Of a DNA stretch of 64,000 nt, positions 1 to 9,100 are shown piece after piece (positions within the stretch are counted from its first letter, which is position 1; each line of letters starts with the position of its first letter). This DNA is from Pseudomonas sp. QTF5 (GTDB lineage: Bacteria; Pseudomonadota; Gammaproteobacteria; Pseudomonadales; Pseudomonadaceae): the NCBI RefSeq assembly GCF_000512695.2, contig NZ_AZRW02000001.1, positions 186,001-250,000 of the forward strand, in the 5' to 3' direction. A program made the translations under genes and the position numbers. Below the pieces are notes generated by a model that was given only the letters and a program-made list of their open reading frames with translations, had not been told where the DNA came from and made no database searches.

Positions 1-688
1 ACTGACCGTGGGTGAAGTCGTAGTTCGGGTAGATGCACCACTTGTCGCCGGTCTGGTGGTGATGCGCGTGACGGATGCGATACATGATCGGGTCGCGCAG
101 GTTCATGTTCGGCGAGGCCATGTCGATCTTGGCCCGCAGCACGCGTGCGCCGTCCGGGAATTCGCCGGCGCGCATGCGGGCGAACCAGTCGAGGTTTTCT
201 TCCACGGAGCGATCACGGAACGGGCTGTTCTTGCCCGGCTCGGTCAGCGTGCCGCGATATTCCTTGGCCTGCTCAGGGCTCAGGTCATCGACGTAGGCCT
301 TGCCGGCCTTGATCAGCTCAACCGCCCAGTCGTGCAACTGGTCGAAATACTGCGAGGCATAGCGCACTTCACCGGACCATTCGAAGCCCAGCCATTTGAC
401 GTCGCTTTCGATCGCGTCGATGTATTCCTGGTCTTCCTTGGCCGGGTTGGTGTCGTCGAAACGCAGGTGCGTGACGCCGCCGAATTCCTGGGCCAGGCCG
501 AAGTTCACACAGATCGACTTGGCGTGACCGATGTGCAGGTAGCCGTTGGGCTCAGGCGGGAAACGGGTGACGATCTGCGTGTGCTTACCCGAGTCCAGGT
601 CCGCCTGGATGATCGGGCGCAGGAAATTGACCGGCACGGCAGGGCCGGTCTTGGAATTCGAGGTAGGGTCGACAGTGGGCTTGCTCAT
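1..688 (-). CDS. glnS: Glutaminyl-tRNA synthetase, N-terminal part (runs off the window)
   Basis: This class I aminoacyl-tRNA synthetase charges tRNA-Gln in the cytoplasm. The visible 229 residues start at the ATG read from 688 and carry the class I signature [15 protein letters not shown] at about residues 44-58, including HIGH. The catalytic domain continues ([20 protein letters not shown]) until the window edge, so the tRNA-binding C-terminus is not seen. It is divergent from ppiB across about 260 bp. Function is certain from sequence; completeness cannot be judged. Confidence 0.97.
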   Translation of the reverse strand, partial: MSKPTVDPTSNSKTGPAVPVNFLRPIIQADLDSGKHTQIVTRFPPEPNGYLHIGHAKSICVNFGLAQEFGGVTHLRFDDTNPAKEDQEYIDAIESDVKWLGFEWSGEVRYASQYFDQLHDWAVELIKAGKAYVDDLSPEQAKEYRGTLTEPGKNSPFRDRSVEENLDWFARMRAGEFPDGARVLRAKIDMASPNMNLRDPIMYRIRHAHHHQTGDKWCIYPNYDFTHGQ

Positions 689-949
689 AGGATCCTTGAA
701 CGTACAAGTGCGCGGCCAGTTGGCCAAATCAAAGCGGCTGTTATAAATCAAAGGGGCTTATCATAGCCGATGCTGTCAAGTGGCTGACAGAGCAGGCCGG
801 CAATCGGCTGCATTTAATCGGTTGCCAATGAAAAACAGCCTCGAAATTCGCGCCCGGCACGCTAAACTGCGTGCCTTGGCCGCCACTGGCCAGACCGGTT
901 GAGGGCCAAAGCGCCCCGAACCCACGAATTTCTATAAAGAGTACTGATC

Positions 950-1453
950 ATGACTCAAGTCAAACTGACCACCAACCATGGCGACATCGTCCTGGAACTG
1001 AACGCCGAAAAAGCACCGATCACCGTTGCCAACTTCGTCGAGTACGTCAAAGCCGGTCACTACGAAAACACTGTTTTCCACCGTGTCATCGGCAACTTCA
1101 TGATCCAGGGCGGCGGTTTCGAGCCAGGCATGAAAGAAAAGAAAGACAAGCGCCCAAGCATCCAGAACGAAGCCGACAACGGCCTGCCGAACGTGAAGTA
1201 CAGCGTAGCCATGGCCCGCACCATGGAGCCGCATTCGGCTTCCGCCCAGTTCTTCATCAACGTGGCTGACAACAGCTTCCTGAATCACAGCAGCAAAACC
1301 GCTCAGGGTTGGGGCTACGCCGTATTCGCCAAAGTAGTCGAAGGCACCGACGTGGTCGACAAGATCAAAGGCGTGGCCACGACTTCCAAAGCCGGCCACC
1401 AGGACGTACCAGCAGACGACGTGATCATCGAGAAAGCCGAGATCATTGAGTGA
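950..1453 (+). CDS. ppiB: Peptidyl-prolyl cis-trans isomerase B (cyclophilin)
   Basis: This 167-residue cyclophilin-type prolyl isomerase is a folding catalyst. It has no signal peptide, so it is the cytoplasmic type. The core motif [15 protein letters not shown] sits at residues 44-58 and the active-site stretch [13 protein letters not shown] near 103-115. The ATG at 950 is preceded by an AAAGAG ribosome site. The stop overlaps the GTG start of lpxH by four bases (GTGA), so the two are very likely translationally coupled. Length is normal for bacterial PpiB. Confidence 0.97.
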   Translation: MTQVKLTTNHGDIVLELNAEKAPITVANFVEYVKAGHYENTVFHRVIGNFMIQGGGFEPGMKEKKDKRPSIQNEADNGLPNVKYSVAMARTMEPHSASAQFFINVADNSFLNHSSKTAQGWGYAVFAKVVEGTDVVDKIKGVATTSKAGHQDVPADDVIIEKAEIIE

Positions 1454-2202
1454 TACTGCTGATTTCAGACTTGCATCTGGAAGAGGAGCGCCCGGACATC
1501 AGCCGGGCGTTTCTGGATTTGCTCGCCGGACGCGCCCGCTCGGCGAGTGCGTTATACATTCTGGGCGACTTTTTCGAGGCATGGATTGGCGACGATGCCA
1601 TGACGCCGTTCCAGCGCTCCATCTGCCAGGCCCTGCGCGAACTTAGCGACAGCGGCATGGCCATTTTTCTGATGCACGGCAATCGCGACTTCATGCTCGG
1701 CCAGGCCTTCTGCAAACAGGCCGGCTGCACGTTGTTGAAAGACCCGAGTGTCGTGCAGTTTTACGGCGAGCCGGTGCTGTTGATGCACGGCGACAGCCTC
1801 TGCACCCGCGACGAAGCGTATATGAAGCTGCGGCGCTACCTGCGCAACCCGATCACCCGGTTCATCCTGCGAAATCTGCCCTTGCGCACTCGCCATAAAC
1901 TGGCGCGCAAGCTGCGCAGCGAAAGCCGCGCGCAAACGCGGATGAAGGCTAATGACATCGTTGATGTCACGCCGGAAGAAGTGCCGCGAGTCATGCAGCA
2001 ATACGGCGTGAAAACCTTGATCCATGGGCACACCCATCGCCCCGCCATCCACAAGCTGCAGATTGGCGAGCAGGCGGCCAAACGCATTGTGTTGGGGGAT
2101 TGGGACCGTCAGGGATGGGCGTTGCAGGTGGATGAGAATGGGTTTGCGCTGGCGCCGTTTGATTTCGTGCCACCACCACAATTGGCAGCACCCACAAACT
2201 AA
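1450..2202 (+). CDS. lpxH: UDP-2,3-diacylglucosamine diphosphatase
   Basis: LpxH is a peripheral-membrane pyrophosphatase that splits UDP-2,3-diacylglucosamine to lipid X and UMP, the fourth step of lipid A synthesis. The 250-residue protein shows the metallophosphoesterase motifs in order: SDLHL (6-10), [11 protein letters not shown] (39-49), GNRDFM (77-82), HGDS (113-116) and GHTHRP (193-198). It starts with GTG overlapping the ppiB stop; no better ATG lies nearby. Pairing with ppiB next to glnS is the usual Pseudomonas order. Essential in most Gram-negative bacteria. Confidence 0.96.
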   Translation: MILLISDLHLEEERPDISRAFLDLLAGRARSASALYILGDFFEAWIGDDAMTPFQRSICQALRELSDSGMAIFLMHGNRDFMLGQAFCKQAGCTLLKDPSVVQFYGEPVLLMHGDSLCTRDEAYMKLRRYLRNPITRFILRNLPLRTRHKLARKLRSESRAQTRMKANDIVDVTPEEVPRVMQQYGVKTLIHGHTHRPAIHKLQIGEQAAKRIVLGDWDRQGWALQVDENGFALAPFDFVPPPQLAAPTN

Positions 2203-2220
2203 CTGCCGAACAAAAGAACC

Positions 2221-2310
2221 TGTGGGAGCGGGCTTGCCCGCGATAGCGGAATCACATACAACAACTTTGTTGACTGACCCACCGTCATCGCGGGCAAGCC
2301 CGCTCCCACA
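2221..2310. repeat. REP/REPIN inverted repeat 1
   Basis: Two REP halves face each other (TGTGGGAGCGGGCTTGCCCG and its reverse complement) around a loop of about 40 bases. The element lies between the convergent lpxH and emrB ends. This is the common P. fluorescens-group REPIN form, mobilised in trans by RAYT transposases. It may also act as a bidirectional transcription end. Confidence 0.9.
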
Positions 2311-2325
2311 GGGACTGTGTTTGAC

Positions 2326-3855
2326 TTAGTGGCCGGCAGCAGCCGGTCCCGCCTTCGCCGCAAACGGCGGCTTCGCCAGCCACACCAGCAGAATCAACCC
2401 CATGAACGCCCACCCGAGCAACGTGAAGTAATCCACGGTGGAGAGCATGTACGCCTGGCTGGTCAGCACATGATCCAGCTGCGCGTAGGCCGGGTTACCC
2501 GCCCCCCCCAACGCACTCAAGGCATCTCGAGTCGCCGGCTCATACGTGGTGATGCTTTCACTCAAATACGCATGGTGCTGATCGGCGCGGCGAATCCAGA
2601 TCCAGGTGGTCAACGACGCCGCAAAACTACCGCCCAGGGTCCGCAGGAACGTGGCAAGCCCCGCGCCGTCGGCAATCTGGCTCGGCGGCAAGTCCGACAT
2701 CAAAATGCTCAAGGTCGGCATGAAGAACAGCGCCACGCCAATGCCCATGAACAACTGCACCAGCGCGATGTGCTGGAAGTCCACTTCGTTGGTAAACCCG
2801 GCGCGCATGAAGCAACTTAAACCGATGCACAGGAACGCACCGCCAGCCAGCAGGCGCAGATCGAACTTGTGCGCGTACTTGCCGACAAACGGCGACAGCA
2901 GCACCGGCAGAATGCCGATCGGTGCCACCGCCAGCCCGGCCCAAGTAGCGGTGTAGCCCATCTGGGTTTGCAACCATTGCGGCAGGATCAGGTTGATGCC
3001 GAAGAACCCGGCATAACCCAGCACCAACACAATGGTGCCGATGCGGAAATTACGGTAAGCGAACAGCCGCAGGTTGACCACCGGATGTTTGTCGGTCATT
3101 TCCCAGATCACGAACACCGCCAGCGCAATCACTGAAATAGCCGCGCCGATGAGGATGAAGTTCGACTCGAACCAGTCCAGGTCATTGCCCTTGTCTAGGA
3201 TCACCTGCAACGCACCGACGCCAATAATCAAAGTGATCAAGCCCACGTAATCCATCGGCTGATAACTGGTCACCACCGGCCGCGCCTTGAGCTGCTGCTG
3301 CACCACCATCACCGCGAAAATCCCGATCGGCACATTGATAAAGAAAATCCACGGCCAGCTGTAGCTGTCGGTGATCCAGCCGCCGAGGATCGGCCCTGCA
3401 ATCGGCGCCACCACCGTGACCATCGCCAGCAACGCCAGGGCCATGCCTCGCCTGGCGGGCGGATAGACCGCGATCAACAGCGTCTGGGTCATCGGATACA
3501 ACGGGCCGGCCACCAGGCCCTGAAGCACGCGAAAGCCGATCAGCTCCGGCATCGAGGTCGAGATACCGCACAGAAACGAGGCCAGCACGAACAGCATCGT
3601 CGCCCAGAGAAACAGCTTCACCTCACCAAAGCGCCGACTGAGCCAACCGGTCAGCGGCAGGGCAATGGCGTTGCTCACGGCAAACGAGGTGATGACCCAG
3701 GTGCCCTGCTCCGAACTCACCCCCAGGTTGCCGGATATCGTCGGCAAGGCCACGTTGGCGATGGTGGTGTCGAGCACCTGCATGAAGGTCGCCAGCGACA
3801 GGCCGATAGTGCTGAGCAGCAGGCTGGGCGGCGTGAAAGACGCGTTATTGCTCAT
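2326..3855 (-). CDS. emrB: DHA2-family drug:proton antiporter (EmrB/QacA type)
   Basis: This 509-residue inner-membrane MFS transporter of the 14-helix DHA2 family would export hydrophobic drugs with an EmrA adaptor. Visible signatures are LDTTIANVALP in helix 1 (about residues 28-38), a loop motif RRFGEVK (74-80) and the antiporter motif GPILGGWI near 153-160. Length matches EmrB. It is downstream of emrA in the same direction, separated by 158 bp holding a large hairpin, in an operon begun by a MarR gene. Substrate is not predictable. Confidence 0.92.
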   Translation of the reverse strand: MSNNASFTPPSLLLSTIGLSLATFMQVLDTTIANVALPTISGNLGVSSEQGTWVITSFAVSNAIALPLTGWLSRRFGEVKLFLWATMLFVLASFLCGISTSMPELIGFRVLQGLVAGPLYPMTQTLLIAVYPPARRGMALALLAMVTVVAPIAGPILGGWITDSYSWPWIFFINVPIGIFAVMVVQQQLKARPVVTSYQPMDYVGLITLIIGVGALQVILDKGNDLDWFESNFILIGAAISVIALAVFVIWEMTDKHPVVNLRLFAYRNFRIGTIVLVLGYAGFFGINLILPQWLQTQMGYTATWAGLAVAPIGILPVLLSPFVGKYAHKFDLRLLAGGAFLCIGLSCFMRAGFTNEVDFQHIALVQLFMGIGVALFFMPTLSILMSDLPPSQIADGAGLATFLRTLGGSFAASLTTWIWIRRADQHHAYLSESITTYEPATRDALSALGGAGNPAYAQLDHVLTSQAYMLSTVDYFTLLGWAFMGLILLVWLAKPPFAAKAGPAAAGH

Positions 3856-3910
3856 CGCGAATCCTTTGAAACCTGATTGGCACAGCGCCTGTTACTGACG
3901 CAGCGGACCT

Positions 3911-3994
3911 TGTGGGAGCGAGCCTTTGTGGAGCCTTTGTGGCGAGGGAGCTTGCTCCCTCGCCACAAAGGCTCCACAAAGGCTCGCTCCCACA
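3911..3994. repeat. 84-bp nested palindromic repeat between emrA and emrB
   Basis: An almost perfect inverted repeat. The outer arms are of the TGTGGGAGCGAGCC type. The centre is a second repeat family (TGTGGCGAGGGAGCTTGC with its mirror), the same as the free elements at 31721-31752 and at the ends of 35352-35484. The arm unit GAGCCTTTGTG occurs twice. It sits inside an operon, so it could stabilise upstream mRNA or lower emrB expression. Confidence 0.85.
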
Positions 3995-4013
3995 GGGTCG
4001 GTGTGATGGCGAA

Positions 4014-5216
4014 TCAGCGGTGCGCGGTTTTACTGACCGCGGCGCTGTTGTCGTGGATCAACTGAGTGATCATCGCGTCGGCCTCGGCCAACTGACGGTC
4101 GTAGATACGGGTGCTGAACGACGCCTTTTGCGGCGGCTGTTGCGCCAGCACCGGGCCGCTCTGGTCACGCAGGTTCACATCGACCTGAGTCGACAGGCCG
4201 ACCCGCAATGGGTGCTTGGCCAGCTCTTCGGCATTGATGTGAATTCGCACTGGCACCCGCTGGACGATCTTGATCCAGTTACCGGTGGCGTTCTGCGCCG
4301 GCAGCAAGGCAAACGCGCTGCCGGTCCCGGCGCCGAGGCTGTCGATGGTGCCGCTGTATTTGACGTCGCTGCCGTAGAGGTCGGCCTCGATGTCCACCGG
4401 CTGACCGATGCGCATGTCACGCAGTTGGGTTTCCTTGAAATTGGCGTCGATCCACAGTTGGTCCAGCGGGATCACCGCCATCAGCGCGGTGCCCGGCTGG
4501 ACCCGCTGCCCCAGTTGCACGCTGCGTTTGGCAACGTAACCGGTGACCGGCGCGATCAAGGTGCTACGGGCATGGGTCAGGTACACCTGACGCAATTGCG
4601 CGGCGGCGTACATCACGTCCGGGTGCGACGACACCACGGTGTCATCGACCAGCGCGCTGGTGGTCTTGAGTTGTTGTTGGGCGTTGGCCAGGGCGTTTTG
4701 CGCCGAGGTCAGGTCATCACGGGCGTGGGACAATTCTTCCTGGGAAATCGCCCCGCCGGCGGCGAGGTTTTTCCGGCGATTGAAGTTGTCCTGGGCCTTT
4801 TGCACTTCGGCCTGCTGCGCATTGACCTGGGCTTTCATGCCATCGACGTTGCTATACAAACCCCGCACCTGACGCACGGTGCGGGCCAGATTGGCCTGGG
4901 CACTTTGCAAACCGACTTCAGCGTCGTTCGGATCGAAGTTGACCAGCACCTGGCCTTCGTGGACCAAATCGCCATCGTCGGCGCCGATGCTGACCACGGT
5001 GCCAGTGACCAGCGGGGTGATTTCCACCACGTTGCCGTTCACATAGGCGTCGTCGGTGCTTTCGTTCCAGCGACCGTAGAACTCGTGATAACCCCAGACG
5101 CCGGCTCCGGCGAGAATCACCACAGTCGTCAGCACAACCAGCATCAATTTGCGTTTGCGCGGATTGCTCGTGTCTTGAGCGTTGTCAGGGGCTTGGGTTG
5201 TATCGACAGTAGCCAT
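4014..5216 (-). CDS. emrA: HlyD/EmrA-family periplasmic adaptor of the efflux pump
   Basis: This 400-residue membrane-fusion protein would link an inner-membrane EmrB transporter to an outer-membrane channel. After a basic N-terminus (NPRKRK, 22-27) comes one membrane helix at about 28-48, then the biotinyl/lipoyl-type motif STDDAYVNGNVVEITPLVTG (53-72). A coiled-coil hairpin occupies roughly 105-190, followed by beta-barrel and membrane-proximal domains. It lies 24 bp downstream of a destroyed channel gene and upstream of emrB. Expression is probably from the marR promoter. Confidence 0.93.
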   Translation of the reverse strand: MATVDTTQAPDNAQDTSNPRKRKLMLVVLTTVVILAGAGVWGYHEFYGRWNESTDDAYVNGNVVEITPLVTGTVVSIGADDGDLVHEGQVLVNFDPNDAEVGLQSAQANLARTVRQVRGLYSNVDGMKAQVNAQQAEVQKAQDNFNRRKNLAAGGAISQEELSHARDDLTSAQNALANAQQQLKTTSALVDDTVVSSHPDVMYAAAQLRQVYLTHARSTLIAPVTGYVAKRSVQLGQRVQPGTALMAVIPLDQLWIDANFKETQLRDMRIGQPVDIEADLYGSDVKYSGTIDSLGAGTGSAFALLPAQNATGNWIKIVQRVPVRIHINAEELAKHPLRVGLSTQVDVNLRDQSGPVLAQQPPQKASFSTRIYDRQLAEADAMITQLIHDNSAAVSKTAHR

Positions 5217-5240
5217 GACGAGTACCTTGAATTAGTTGTG

Positions 5241-5419
5241 CTACGTGGCTGGGGTTACGTTGGCAGCGGTCAGGGTTTCGCCCTGAAAACCGCCGCCCAG
5301 CGCTTGCATCAATTGAATCGACAGGTCGATCTGCTTGGGTCGCTGTAACTGGCGCAACCGGCGAGGCTCATGGCCAACAGCACCAGGCTCAGGCCGGTAC
5401 GCAGACTTTTACTGTTCAT
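5241..5419 (-). pseudogene. Internally deleted outer-membrane efflux channel (NodT/OprM-type lipoprotein)
   Basis: A start at 5419 encodes a lipoprotein signal peptide, MNSKSLRTGLSLVLLAMSLAG followed by the lipobox Cys at residue 22 and ASYSD. Directly after this, in another frame, the sequence encodes KQIDLSIQLMQALGGGFQG and ends TPAT-stop at 5241. That tail looks like the C-terminus of NodT-type outer-membrane factors. In the start frame a stop comes at codon 37. A normal family member is about 480 residues, so roughly 1.3 kb is missing and the fusion is out of frame. The start overlaps the end of marR by 11 bases, as in intact marR-OMF-emrA-emrB operons. Confidence 0.82.
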
Positions 5420-5891
5420 TGCCACCACCTACCCGCAGCAAGGTGATCGAATCACCGGCTGCCACCAGGATTTTCTTCAGGATCTGTTCCAGGGTTTTCA
5501 ATTCTTCCGGGGTGATGGCGCCGGCCAGTTCATTCATGGCGTCGGCGCCGATCTGTGGCAGCTGGTCGGTCAGTTGCTGGCCCTGCACAGTCAACACCAG
5601 CTGAACCTGGCGACGATCCGCCTCGGAGCGTTGGCGGGCGAGGAAACCTTTCTGCTCCAGACGATCGAGCATGCGGGTCATCGAACCGCTGTCCAGCGAC
5701 AGGTGACGGCACAGTTCGGCCGGGGTATCGACGCCGAACTGCGCCATGATGATCAGCACTTTGAACTGCGCGGCGGTGATGCCGTGGGGTTCCATGTGCG
5801 TGTCGATGATCCGGTCCTTGAGCAGCGCGGCGCGTCCGAGCAGAAGGCCGAGATGGCAATTATGGAAATCGTATGAGGTGAAATGCTTCAT
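5409..5891 (-). CDS. MarR-family transcriptional repressor of the efflux operon
   Basis: This 160-residue winged-helix regulator has the MarR DNA-binding core at about 40-110, including the recognition region SLDSGSMTRMLDRLEQKGFLAR and the wing residues SEADRRQVQL. The family binds palindromes as a dimer and is released by phenolic or drug ligands. It is the first gene of the leftward marR-(OMF remnant)-emrA-emrB operon. Two identical palindromes lie just upstream of its start (5907-5951), so autorepression is likely. The ligand is unknown. Confidence 0.93.
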   Translation of the reverse strand: MKHFTSYDFHNCHLGLLLGRAALLKDRIIDTHMEPHGITAAQFKVLIIMAQFGVDTPAELCRHLSLDSGSMTRMLDRLEQKGFLARQRSEADRRQVQLVLTVQGQQLTDQLPQIGADAMNELAGAITPEELKTLEQILKKILVAAGDSITLLRVGGGNEQ

Positions 5892-5906
5892 CTGACCACC
5901 GATTAG

Positions 5907-5951
5907 CTGCCTAGGCAGTGAATGTATGCCGAGATATTACTGCCTAGGCAG
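5907..5951. promoter_or_regulatory. Paired MarR operator palindromes
   Basis: CTGCCTAGGCAG occurs twice, at 5907-5918 and 5940-5951. Both are perfect 12-bp palindromes with starts 33 bp apart, about three helical turns, so two dimers would bind the same DNA face. They lie 16-60 bp upstream of the marR start. The assignment to this MarR protein is inferred from position. Confidence 0.8.
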
Positions 5952-6038
5952 AGGATGTCAACGTAATAGTTAGGAAGCTTTGTAATTGATTGATAAATGG
6001 AGTGGGAAAGTTACTTCGGATCGAGGACCGCAGCGCGC

Positions 6039-6123
6039 CCTTCGCGAGCAAGCCCGCTCCCACACTTGACCGAGTTGTCTGGGCGAACGCGGTTAAATGT
6101 GGGAGCGGGCTTGCTCGCGAAGG
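6039..6123. repeat. REP/REPIN inverted repeat 2
   Basis: Head-to-head REP halves (TTCGCGAGCAAGCCCGCTCC and its complement) separated by about 33 bases, between the marR promoter region and the tamB stop. Same family as the elements at 13414, 14952 and 21471. Confidence 0.9.
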
Positions 6124-6152
6124 CAGCGACCCGGTTTTGGAGGGGACGGTGT

Positions 6153-9100
6153 TTAGAAATCCCGCTTGTAGAAGATGTCCAGCGAACTGGCCACGCCGCT
6201 GGCGGCTTCGAGGTAGACCTTTTTGCTCAGTTTGTAGCGCAAGGCAATGGTGTTGGCCGGCTCGAACACCCCGACGCCATAACGCAGGCTGAGCTTCTCG
6301 GTGATGTTGCCACTGGCGACCACGCTGGTCGTCTCGCCGCTGCCTTGGGTATCGAGCTGGAAGTCCTGAATGCCCAAATTCTTGGCCAAGCCGCTGGTCA
6401 CCCCGGAACTGCCCATCAAACCCAACCCGAGGGCGGCTTGGGCAAGCATGTTGTTGTCTTCACCGGTGGTACTCAGCGGACGTCCCAGCACCAGATAGGA
6501 CAACGCCTGCTCCTGACTCATCGCCGGTTCCGAAAAAATCTGCGTGGTCGGCTGCTCGGCGCTGCCGCTCAGGCGAATGCCGGCGATGACGTCGTCGGTC
6601 TGGCGAATCGCTTCGATGTCGAGGTACGGCTGATCGATCGGCCCCGCAAACAACAAGCGCGCCCGGCGCACCGTCAGTCGCTGGCCATAGGCGCGATAAC
6701 GCCCGTCGTTGAGCCAGAGCTCGCCACGGGTATCCATGTTGTCGCCGATATGCACCTGGCCTTGCAGGTTGGCGGTCAGGCCGAAGCCGGCAAAGCTGAG
6801 TTTGTCCTGCCCCACCACCACATCGATGTCCATCGCCATGGCCATCGGCGGTTTGCCCTCTTCGGTCTGCTGACCGACGATCACCGTGTCATCGGAGACC
6901 TTGACCGTGGACGGCGGCAGCTCGCGCACGATGATCTCGCCCTTGGGCACCAGCACTTTGCCGACGATTGCCAGTTTGTCGTCCTTCATGGAAATCTTCA
7001 GGTCCGGCGCGACTTCCAGCGCGGCGTAGGGTTCGACAGTGACCGGCAACTGCGAGCCCTTGAGCGCCAGATCCACGACCAGCGCCTGGCCCCAGGCAAT
7101 GTTGCCATTGAGACTGCCCTGCCCGGTCTTGCCGCTTTTCCAACCGCCGTTCAGTTGCACGGTTTCGCCGGCAATCACGGCTTGAAGTTGCAAGGCTTCG
7201 AGCGCCATCGGCAGTTCAGACCCGGAGATTTCACCGTCGCGCAGCTCAAGGTTGCCATTGACCAGCGGCGCCAGCAGTCCGCCGGACAATGTGCCGCTGC
7301 CGCTCAAATGCCCGGTGAGTTTCTCGACCATCGGCACAAATGGCCGCGCCACCGACAAGTCCAGACCACTGAGGCGGAATGAACCGGTCAGCGGTTTGTT
7401 CTTCGGCAGCGGGTTGATCTGCGCCTGAACCATCAGTTCACCGAGCTTGCCGCCGACAAAGTTGAGGTCGGTGTCGATGCGTTTTGGCGTGAGTTTGCTG
7501 GTGAGTTTCAGGGTCTGGTACGGGAAATCCAGCCATTGCTCCTTCTCACGCATACGCAAGGTGCCGCCACTGGCGTCGATGCTGATCTGGCCGTTCGGGC
7601 CGTTGGCCGGCAAGTCCAGTTGCAGGTCGGCGTTGAGCTTGCCCTTCCAGGCAAAATCCTTCGGCAACCATTGCGCCAAACTGTCGATCGGGAATTGCTT
7701 GAGGTGGTAACGCAGCTTCGGCTCGGGCATCAAGCGCTGGTCTTCGCCACACAGGCTGGCCGGGCCGGACATCCAGCAATGGGCGCCAAAGTTGATTTTG
7801 CCGTCCGCCAGTCGCTCGAGCTTCGCCGGATTTTGCAGTTTCCAGTCCTGACCGCCGGCCTGGATATCGCCACTGGCCAGACGCCCGCGCCAATTGCCCT
7901 TGTCCAGCGTGCCGTCGAGACCGAGCGCCAGTTTCAGCTTCGGTCCTTGCAGGTCGAGGGCGAGTTTCTGGTTTTTGATGTCGCCCTGACCACTGGCGGT
8001 CAACGTGCCCAGTGACGTGTCACCGGTCTGAATGCCACTGCCCTTGAGGTCGATCTTCGCCCGCTGGATGCTGTCGAGGGTGGCGTCCAGATTGAGGCTT
8101 CGCAGGCGATTGTCTTCGAACGCCAGTTGCGTGCCTTGCAGGCCGAGCTTGCCTTGTGGCGCTTTGAGCGTGCCGGCGACATCAACCCGGCCATTGAGCT
8201 GACCGCGCAGTTGCGGCCAGAGCTGGGCCAGACGCGGCATCTTGATGTCGATCCGGCCAGCGAGTTTCTGTTGCAGGCTGCCCTGGCCGTTGATGCTGTT
8301 GTCACCTAGGCGAATCTGCAACGCACTGAGGTTCCATTGCTCGCCGCCGCCATCGGCTTTGGCTTGCAACACCGCCGGTTGCCCGCGCAGCTTGCCTTTC
8401 AGGTCCAGGTCGGCGGTCAGGCTGAGTTTTTCATTCTTCATCTCGCCTTTGCTGCGCAAGGGGCCGGCCAAGGTGCCTGGCAACTCCGCGAGCCAGTACG
8501 CCGGGTTGATTGCCGAGAGGTCCAGCGCCGTATCCCAGGCGATACCGTCGGCAAACTGCAGATTCAGGTGCCCTTCGGCCTTGCCCTGCCCGGCTTCGAG
8601 TTTGAATTGCGGCAGGTGGATTTTGGTCAGATCGCCGCTGAACGGGCTGTTCAGACTGAACGCCCCGGCCGGGCCATCCAGTGCGGCTTTGAAGTTACCG
8701 ATGTAGTTGCCGTCGGTGTAGGAGACTTCACCGTTGAAGCTGCGCAGCGCCACTTGCGGCTCGTCGATCAGCGGATAGAGACGGTGCCACGGGAAATCCA
8801 GCCAATCGATTTTCGCTTCAGCACTCAGACCTTTGCTCCAGTCCACTTGCCCGGTGAGTTTGAGGCTTTGTTTGTCGTTGGCCGTCAGGTCAAGGCCGGC
8901 GATCTGCGCGCCCTTGGCGTCGACCTTGCCTCGCAGCAACAGCGCAACCGGGCCTTGCTCGGCAGGCAACGTGGCTTTGCCGAGCAACTGGTAACCGTTT
9001 TTCAGGTCGCCGTCGCCGGTGAGTTCCAGTTGATTGAGTTGCAGGGTGTCCGGTAGATCGGCGCTAGGTTTGAAGCCATCTGCGGTGATGCGCACTTTGG

